Shown piece by piece: positions 6,581 to 11,728 of a stretch of DNA of 11,728 bases. Source of the DNA: Verrucomicrobiota bacterium (GTDB taxonomy: Bacteria > Verrucomicrobiota > Verrucomicrobiia > Limisphaerales > UBA9464); assembly GCA_026397675.1 (NCBI GenBank), contig JAPLUH010000259.1, forward strand, positions 1 through 11,728, read 5' to 3'. The position numbers were made by a program, and so were the translations under genes. The notes under the pieces are model-generated. The model saw only the letters and a program-made list of their open reading frames with translations, did no database searches and was not told the DNA's origin. How positions within the stretch are numbered: position 1 is the first letter of the stretch; every line of letters begins with the position of its first letter.

Positions 6581-8164
6581 ATGAATGCGATGTCCGTCAT
6601 GGCGCTCCAGTTGAATCGGCGATCCGGCCCGAGGCCATCGGGCCATAGTCAGCGCGCACGAGGGGTCCATCACCGTGCTTCCGCTGCCCATTGGAGCGCC
6701 GTCCGCTGCTTCGCTCTTTGCCTGATTCTGGGGAGTCTTTCCTTTGGTTTACAGGCGGCGGAGACGCCCAGCACGGCACCAACAACGGCCGCCCCTGCTA
6801 CAACCAACGCGTTGATGCTCCCTGAGGTGCTCGACTCGGTCCGTCAGCAATACCCACCCATGCTGGCCGCGCTCATCGAGCGCGATGTCGCCGCCGGACG
6901 CCTCCAGAGCGCGCGCGGCACCTTCGATTTCCAGTTCTTCTCCAGGCTCTTCGATGCTCCGAGCGGATACTACCAGACCACCACCGTCGACACGGGCTTC
7001 GAGCAATTCACCAGCCTCTGGGGTAGCACTCTTTTCGGAGGCTATCGCATCACCACCGGCGGCTTGTTGCCGGACTACGAGAAGAACCGCACCCAGGGCT
7101 CCGGCGAACCTCGGATCGGATTCCGGTTGCCCTTGCTGCGCGATGGATCCATCGACCGGCGGCGGGCCACCCTTTTCAAGGCACGACTCGACAAGGATTT
7201 GGCCGATCCGCTGATCCACCGTCAGCAAATCGACTTCATCCGGGCCGCCACTGCGGGTTACTACGGTTGGCTCGCGGCGGGAGAACGGTTGCGACTTTCC
7301 GAGGCCCTGTTGCGCATCGCCCGTGAGCGCATGGATGCCCTCAAGACACAGAGCGACTCTGGTTTGATTCCCCGAATCGTCCTCACAGACAACCGACGAC
7401 TCATCGTCTCGCGGGAACTGGCCGTGGTGCAGGCACGCCGGCGCTTCGAGGCGGCTGGACTGGCCTTGTCGCTATTCTATCGGGATGGACAAGAGAACCC
7501 CACCGTGGCCACGCGGGATCGCTTGCCTCCAAGTCTGCCCGCCCCGGCGGGTCCTGAGGCAAGCCTCCTCCAGCAAGACCTCCAGCGCTCACTCACGGTC
7601 CGACCCGAGCTCAAACGGTTGAGTCTCACCCAAGAAAAACTCGAAGTGGATCGACGGCTCGCGCGAAACCAGCTCCTACCGAACCTAGATGCCGGCGTCA
7701 GCGCCAACCGCGACTACGGCGATCGCCGCTACAAAGACCAGACCGAGACCGAGGTTCAGGTGGGCGTCGAATTACGAGTTCCCCTTCAACGGCGCGAGGC
7801 CAAGGGTCGGGTGGCGGAGGTTGAGGCCCAACTGGAGCAACTCACCCGCGAACAGCAGTTTGCACGAGATCGAATCCAGACCGAGGTGCGCGACTCCTTC
7901 TCCGCCTGGAGTGCCGCCCACGAGCAAACCCTCCAAGCCCGGCTCAATGTCCAACTCTCCGTGGAGCTTCAAGAGGCCGAGAACGAGCGCTTCATGCGCG
8001 GAGCCACCGACTTGTTGGCCTTGCAGTTGCGCGAACAGGCCGCCTTCGACGCCCAAGTGAGCGCCGTGGACATTGACGCCGACTGTTTCCGGGCCCAGGC
8101 CGACTACCGCGCGGCCACCGTCGCCGAGAGATTGACGCTCTCGGCCCCCACCAAGAAACCCTAA
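6581..8164 (+). CDS. TolC-family outer membrane efflux channel
   Basis: A 527-residue outer-membrane channel subunit completing the export cassette. TolC proteins trimerise into a beta-barrel with a long periplasmic helical tunnel that docks on HlyD-type adaptors. A signal peptide is visible: hydrophobic CFALCLILGSLSFGLQA at about 43-59, then AAE, with cleavage likely near residue 60. The n-region is unusually long (about 42 residues, Arg/His-rich). The mature part has two long helical repeats typical of outer-membrane efflux proteins, e.g. AATAGYYGWLAAGERLRLSEALLRI and a second copy near QARLNVQLSVELQEAENERF. ATG 6581 lies 11 bp after the adaptor stop and is the first plausible start. The frame is open from 6422, but that stretch overlaps the conserved adaptor end. 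ATG 6590 and 6599 are alternatives. No strong Shine-Dalgarno is visible, so coupling to upstream translation is likely. Confidence 0.9.
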   Translation: MNAMSVMALQLNRRSGPRPSGHSQRARGVHHRASAAHWSAVRCFALCLILGSLSFGLQAAETPSTAPTTAAPATTNALMLPEVLDSVRQQYPPMLAALIERDVAAGRLQSARGTFDFQFFSRLFDAPSGYYQTTTVDTGFEQFTSLWGSTLFGGYRITTGGLLPDYEKNRTQGSGEPRIGFRLPLLRDGSIDRRRATLFKARLDKDLADPLIHRQQIDFIRAATAGYYGWLAAGERLRLSEALLRIARERMDALKTQSDSGLIPRIVLTDNRRLIVSRELAVVQARRRFEAAGLALSLFYRDGQENPTVATRDRLPPSLPAPAGPEASLLQQDLQRSLTVRPELKRLSLTQEKLEVDRRLARNQLLPNLDAGVSANRDYGDRRYKDQTETEVQVGVELRVPLQRREAKGRVAEVEAQLEQLTREQQFARDRIQTEVRDSFSAWSAAHEQTLQARLNVQLSVELQEAENERFMRGATDLLALQLREQAAFDAQVSAVDIDADCFRAQADYRAATVAERLTLSAPTKKP

Positions 8165-8199
8165 CCCTCGACGCCAAAGCATTGACGGCACACTGAACC

Positions 8200-8230
8200 A
8201 AAAAACCTGCGTTTGCCAATTGTACGCAGG
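8200..8230 (-). terminator. Hairpin with T-tract readable as an intrinsic terminator on the minus strand
   Basis: CCTGCGT (8206-8212) and ACGCAGG (8224-8230) form a perfect 7-bp stem with an 11-base loop. On the plus strand it is preceded by six A (8200-8205), so only minus-strand transcripts would carry the hairpin followed by six U. No minus-strand gene reads into this point directly: the nearest is the transporter ending at 9747, with the dehydrogenase between. It may stop antisense read-through, or the A-tract may be incidental and the repeat an operator. Confidence 0.35.
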
Positions 8231-8235
8231 CGTAC
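8222..8235. promoter_or_regulatory. 14-bp inverted repeat upstream of the aldehyde dehydrogenase gene, candidate operator
   Basis: GTACGC and GCGTAC flank a central AG, a near-perfect palindrome ending 27 bp before ATG 8263. It shares bases 8224-8230 with the larger hairpin to its left, so the two structures cannot form together. A TTGCCA at 8213-8218 could be a weak -35, which would put the palindrome in the promoter spacer, but the matching -10 (CACTTT) is poor. A repressor site for the dehydrogenase is plausible but unproven. Confidence 0.35.
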
Positions 8236-8262
8236 CACTTTCGAATCGGTTCATCGAATCCC

Positions 8263-9699
8263 ATGAGCACCATTCCGCATCTCCCTGTCATTCGTCTCGG
8301 CCGCAATTACGCCTCCCTGGAACAAACGGAGGTGAAAGATTTTCGTACCGGTGAAGTCTGTGCCGTCGTCTCGTCCGTGAATGCCGGCATCGTCAAAAAA
8401 GACCTCACCAAGCTAGGAGTCGCCCGAGCCGCCTTAAATCATTTCACCATCGCCGAACTCATGGCCATGAGCGCCAAGGCCGGCGACTTGTTCCTCAACG
8501 GCACGCTGCCGTTGGGAGACCGAGGCCACACCCAAAGCGCCGACGAGTACATCAAAACCCTCAGCAGCACCAGCGGACTGCCCCATGTGATGGTGAAGCG
8601 GAACATGGCGAAAATTCATTACGCCCTGACCCACATGCCGGAAGTGCTCAACGGACTCTCCCGTGGGCTCGACTTCACCATCCTCGATAAAGGACGCGGT
8701 GAGCAGTTCGGCACCAACCTGGCCTTCTTCCCCACGGCTCACGCCCTCGGCTTGGTGATGCCCAGCAATTCGCCGGCCGTAAATTCCCTGTGGATCCCAG
8801 CCATCTCCCTCAAGACGCCGGTGATCATCAAGCCCGGCAAGGAGGAGCCCTGGACCCCATACCGACTCATCCAAGCGTTCATCGCCGCCGGGGTCCCCGC
8901 TGAGGCCTTCGGTTTCTATCCCACGGATCACGAGGGCGCCGCCGCCATCCTAAACTTGTGCGGCCGGGCCTTGATCTTCGGAGACAAGTCCACCACCCAG
9001 CAGTACGCCCACAACCCGGCGATCCAGATCCATGGCCCGGGGTGGAGCAAGTTCGTCATCGGCGAAGACCAGATCGAAAACTGGCCTGAGTTCATCGATG
9101 TGATCGCCGCCAGCGTCGCCGACAACGGCGGTCGCTCGTGTATCAACGCGAGTGCCGTGGTGGTGCCCAAGTACGCGGAAGAAATCGCCGATGCCTTAGC
9201 CAAGACGCTCGGCCCCATCGGCCATACGCCCTCCGACGATCCCGAGGCTCGGCTGGCCGGCTTCGCCAACCCCAAGATGGCGGACTACATCGATGGGCAA
9301 ATCGAAGACGGCCTCAAGACCCCAGGCGCCGAGGACGTCACCGCTCGCTACCGCGGTGGCTCCCGCAAAGTCTCCAGCGACATCGGCACCTTCATGCGGC
9401 CGACCATCGTGCGCTGCGACTCCTTCGCCCATCCGTTGGCTAATCGCGAGTTCCTTTGCCCCTATGCCAGCGTGGTCCAATGCAGCCAGCCAGAAGTGCT
9501 CAAGAATATCGGCTACACCCTGGCCTGCTCAGCGATCACCAAAGACCCGGCGTTCATCCGCGACCTCGAGGCCTTCACCGAAATCGATCGCCTGAATATC
9601 GGTCCGGTCTCGACCATGAAGATCTCCTGGGATCAACCCCACGAGGGCAACATGTTCGAGTTTCTCTGGCAGCGCCGCTCCATTGAGTACGGTTGGTAA
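8263..9699 (+). CDS. Aldehyde dehydrogenase superfamily protein with altered general-base motif
   Basis: A 478-residue soluble protein of normal length for NAD(P)-dependent aldehyde dehydrogenases. The nucleotide-binding region contains PSNSPAVNSLWIPAISLKTP and IIKPGKEEPWTPY (residues about 167-200), matching the PWNFP...W...PAL..GN.V..KP.E pattern. The catalytic cysteine is C293 in NGGRSCINAS. About 36 residues earlier, where classical enzymes have ELGGK, this protein reads IHGPGWSKF (H257), so the general-base glutamate is missing. Near the C-terminus REFLCPYASV replaces EEIFGPV. Loss of that glutamate occurs in acyl-transferring relatives such as CoA-acylating dehydrogenases and ProA-type phosphate reductases, so it may make or use an acyl thioester or activated acid; this is inference. 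Start ATG 8263 lacks a clear Shine-Dalgarno. It follows the channel gene after 98 bp with its own candidate operator, and converges with the transporter gene 47 bp downstream. Confidence 0.85.
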   Translation: MSTIPHLPVIRLGRNYASLEQTEVKDFRTGEVCAVVSSVNAGIVKKDLTKLGVARAALNHFTIAELMAMSAKAGDLFLNGTLPLGDRGHTQSADEYIKTLSSTSGLPHVMVKRNMAKIHYALTHMPEVLNGLSRGLDFTILDKGRGEQFGTNLAFFPTAHALGLVMPSNSPAVNSLWIPAISLKTPVIIKPGKEEPWTPYRLIQAFIAAGVPAEAFGFYPTDHEGAAAILNLCGRALIFGDKSTTQQYAHNPAIQIHGPGWSKFVIGEDQIENWPEFIDVIAASVADNGGRSCINASAVVVPKYAEEIADALAKTLGPIGHTPSDDPEARLAGFANPKMADYIDGQIEDGLKTPGAEDVTARYRGGSRKVSSDIGTFMRPTIVRCDSFAHPLANREFLCPYASVVQCSQPEVLKNIGYTLACSAITKDPAFIRDLEAFTEIDRLNIGPVSTMKISWDQPHEGNMFEFLWQRRSIEYGW

Positions 9700-9746
9700 T
9701 CGCCCGGGCCTCGGTGAAAGCCTAAGCCCATCCACCTCGTGGCCGC
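9700..9746. other. Short convergent intergenic gap
   Basis: These 47 bp separate two converging genes and would be expected to hold a bidirectional terminator. I see only short GC-rich matches (GGGC with GCCC across about 16 bases) and no hairpin followed by a T-run on either strand. Confidence 0.4.
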
Positions 9747-11728
9747 TCAGGATGTCTTTCCTGCAGCGGCTTTTTGCTGCGATTCACCCGACTTGCCCGC
9801 GAGGTACAGCAGCGCCACCAACCCAGCAAAGGGCAGCAACGAGAGGGCGTCGGAAGAAGCCCCCTCGAAGAACGGGTTGTTAGCGGTCATCCACTTCTCG
9901 ACGGATTCGTTGAACTCCGTGGTCACTCCCTGACTAATGGCCACACCAATACCCGCGATGCTGCCGCCGGCAATATAACCGCTCGCCATCAAGACCCCCG
10001 GTGAGCGATCGCTCTCGGCAGCGATCTCCGAGGCAGTGAGCCCCTGCAAACGCCCCCGGGTGTGGGCAGCCCGATCGACGCACCACCGGACACACCCGCC
10101 GACAAAAATACCCAGCGAGGTGGAGATCGGCAAATAGACCCCCACGGCGAAGGCCAGCGAGGGGATGCCGCTGAGTTCGAGCACCACGGCGATCATCACC
10201 CCGATGAGCACCAAGTCCCAGGGGAGCTTCCGGTCGAGCACGCCCTTAATGATGTAGCTCACCAATACCGTCTTCGGGGCATCGTACTTGGTGACCGTGG
10301 CCCCACTGGGCAGCTTCGACTCGGTTCCGGTGATGGCCGGATCCACCAGCCAGACGGCCTTGCCCGAATCATCGACCAACCACTTCCGCGCCACGCCGTT
10401 GGTATCAGTCTGATGCCACACGCGGTATTCTTGGGTATCCACCCCGGCCATCGGACCCACCAAGTGAGCCCGAGGCGCATCGGTCAAGGCTTGGGCCGGA
10501 GCGACCAAGCCCGGGGCGACCTCCGAGGCGCGCACATGAATGGTCCCGGCATTGTTCATGGCTAGGAGCACCCATCCCATTACCAGCGCTGAGGCAAAAG
10601 CCCCAATCAATATGGCCAATTGCTGATATCGAGGCGTGCCGCCGATGAGGAAGCCGGTCTTCAAATCCTGCGAGGTGGTCCCGCCATTGGAACAGGCGAT
10701 ACACACGATGCCACCCACAGAAAGAGCGGTCACATAATGGGCCGAGCCTGTCCACCCCACGGCCACGAAGGTCAGGCAGGTGAGCAGGAGCGTAGCGATG
10801 GTCATGCCCGAAATTGGGTTAGAGCTGGACCCTACTTCACCGGTCAACCGTGAGGAGACCGTCACGAAGAGGAATCCCAAAACCAAGATCAGCCCCGCAC
10901 CCAGCAAATTCATGCGCAGAGCGGGAGCCAGCGTGATGGCGGCCATTAGCACGAACACCCCACCCGCCACCCAACGCAGCGAGAGATCCCGATCGCGCCG
11001 GTCCCCGGAGACCCCCGACGCGCCGTCACGGGCCCCGGCCAAATCTGCCAATCCGGCACGCAACGTTCGCCACAGCGTGGGCATAGACTTCAACAAACTC
11101 ACGAGACCGCCCGCCGCTACAGCGCCGGCCCCGATATAGAGTAGGTACGCGCTGCGGATGCCATTGGGCGACAAGTCGGCGATGAGCTTTTTACCGGGAG
11201 CCAGAGGGCTAACCAATCCCGCTCCGAAATACTGGATGAGCGGAATGAGCACCAAGTAGCTCAGCACGCCTCCCGCCGCCATGACCCCGGCGATCCGCGG
11301 ACCAATGATGTAGCCCACACCCACCATTTCAGGGGAGATTTCGCACGACACCGAACCCCCTTTCAGCGGGGCCCCGAACACCTTTTCGGGTGTTTCCTTC
11401 CAGAGTTTCAGCGCCGAATTGCCGAACTTGTACAACAAGCCCAAGGCGAACCCGCCGAAGATGGTCTTGGCCTGAATCCCGGCTCCGGCGACTTCACGAG
11501 CATACGCCGGATCCGCCGCGGCTCGGGACTCGTCATTGGAGCCCGCCTTAAGCACCTCCGCGCAGGCTGCGCCTTCCGGATATTTCAACTCCCCATGCTG
11601 CTGAACGATGAGCGGGCGACGCAGCGGGATCATTAGCAAAATCCCCAGAAGTCCGCCCAACACCACCACCAACAGCACCCGGCTGGCCTCCAAATCGAAA
11701 CCCAAGATAAGAATCGCCGGCATGGTGA
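9747..11728 (-). CDS. OPT-family oligopeptide transporter (5' truncated by window edge)
   Basis: About 660 residues of a polytopic inner-membrane protein of the oligopeptide transporter (OPT) superfamily, which imports small peptides or metal chelates with protons. The frame is open to the right edge and the ATG at 11723 is internal: relatives carry further helices before the segment that here reads ILGFDLEASRVLL. Visible hallmarks are LGILLMIPLRRPLIV, HGELKYPEGAACAEVLKAG, GPRIAGVMAAGG, GEVGSSSNPISGM, CSNGGTTSQDLKTGFLIGG and the terminal SLAFAVGVYLPISTSLGIFVGG. Counting from the internal M, residues about 395-480 form a hydrophilic insert with EYRVWHQTD and KWLVDDSGKAVWLVDPAITG between two helices; I recall similar inserts in acidobacterial and planctomycete relatives. 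The stop is TGA 9749-9747. Substrate cannot be told from sequence. Confidence 0.92.
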   Translation of the reverse strand, partial: TMPAILILGFDLEASRVLLVVVLGGLLGILLMIPLRRPLIVQQHGELKYPEGAACAEVLKAGSNDESRAAADPAYAREVAGAGIQAKTIFGGFALGLLYKFGNSALKLWKETPEKVFGAPLKGGSVSCEISPEMVGVGYIIGPRIAGVMAAGGVLSYLVLIPLIQYFGAGLVSPLAPGKKLIADLSPNGIRSAYLLYIGAGAVAAGGLVSLLKSMPTLWRTLRAGLADLAGARDGASGVSGDRRDRDLSLRWVAGGVFVLMAAITLAPALRMNLLGAGLILVLGFLFVTVSSRLTGEVGSSSNPISGMTIATLLLTCLTFVAVGWTGSAHYVTALSVGGIVCIACSNGGTTSQDLKTGFLIGGTPRYQQLAILIGAFASALVMGWVLLAMNNAGTIHVRASEVAPGLVAPAQALTDAPRAHLVGPMAGVDTQEYRVWHQTDTNGVARKWLVDDSGKAVWLVDPAITGTESKLPSGATVTKYDAPKTVLVSYIIKGVLDRKLPWDLVLIGVMIAVVLELSGIPSLAFAVGVYLPISTSLGIFVGGCVRWCVDRAAHTRGRLQGLTASEIAAESDRSPGVLMASGYIAGGSIAGIGVAISQGVTTEFNESVEKWMTANNPFFEGASSDALSLLPFAGLVALLYLAGKSGESQQKAAAGKTS

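Noticed and set aside
10062..10565. 167-codon plus-strand frame inside the transporter
   Set aside because: Gly/His/Pro/Arg-rich antisense shadow of the OPT gene, which has clear family motifs on the minus strand.
1..11728. tRNA, rRNA, CRISPR array, insertion sequence or transposase
   Set aside because: I found no cloverleaf, no spaced repeats, no terminal inverted repeats with target duplication and no transposase-like protein. The broken pilin region has no visible element that explains it.

Overview
The window looks like chromosomal DNA from a GC-rich Gram-negative bacterium, most likely of the Verrucomicrobia/Planctomycetes group. This rests on four things: an FtsX-type permease tail of a kind I associate with that group, a GFTLIELLVVIAIIAILAG prepilin segment in a non-secretin context, a small cysteine-rich protein with the RVCLNC..F signature, and an OPT transporter with a hydrophilic insert near its C-terminal third. 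Lineage is inferred from remembered family resemblance; no search was run.

Layout. (1) 1-961 (+) is the C-terminal part of an FtsX/MacB-like permease cut by the left edge. It converges on a small eight-cysteine zinc-ribbon protein (977-1279, -). (2) 1392-1892 (+) is a four-helix membrane protein of MauE/DoxX type with a CKCLG motif. (3) 1893-2711 is the most irregular stretch. It holds a possible 37-codon ORF with a good ribosome binding site, then a prepilin-like frame without a start codon (an AGGAG is followed, at correct spacing, by ACG), which after about 95 codons stops resembling a pilin and runs into sequence that reads better on the minus strand. (4) 2712-3416 (+) is an RsuA-type pseudouridine synthase. 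(5) 3454-8164 (+) is a tightly packed cassette of ABC exporter, HlyD-type adaptor and TolC-type outer-membrane channel, i.e. a tripartite (type I-like) export system. (6) 8263-9699 (+) is an unusual aldehyde-dehydrogenase-superfamily enzyme, preceded by two overlapping inverted repeats. (7) 9747-11728 (-) is an OPT-family transporter running off the right edge and convergent with the dehydrogenase.

How the genes work together. The only clear functional unit is the export cassette: the ABC and adaptor genes overlap by 4 bp (ATGA) and the channel follows 11 bp later. No cargo, peptidase or regulator gene lies in the window. The ABC subunit keeps its six-helix membrane domain and Walker B Asp-Glu, but has lost the Walker A lysine, the LSGGQ signature and the H-loop histidine, so it should not be a normal ATP-driven exporter by itself. 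This is the strongest candidate for unusual biology here. The aldehyde dehydrogenase keeps the catalytic cysteine but has His-Gly-Pro-Gly where the general-base Glu-Leu-Gly-Gly is expected, hinting at a thioester-type or otherwise changed chemistry.
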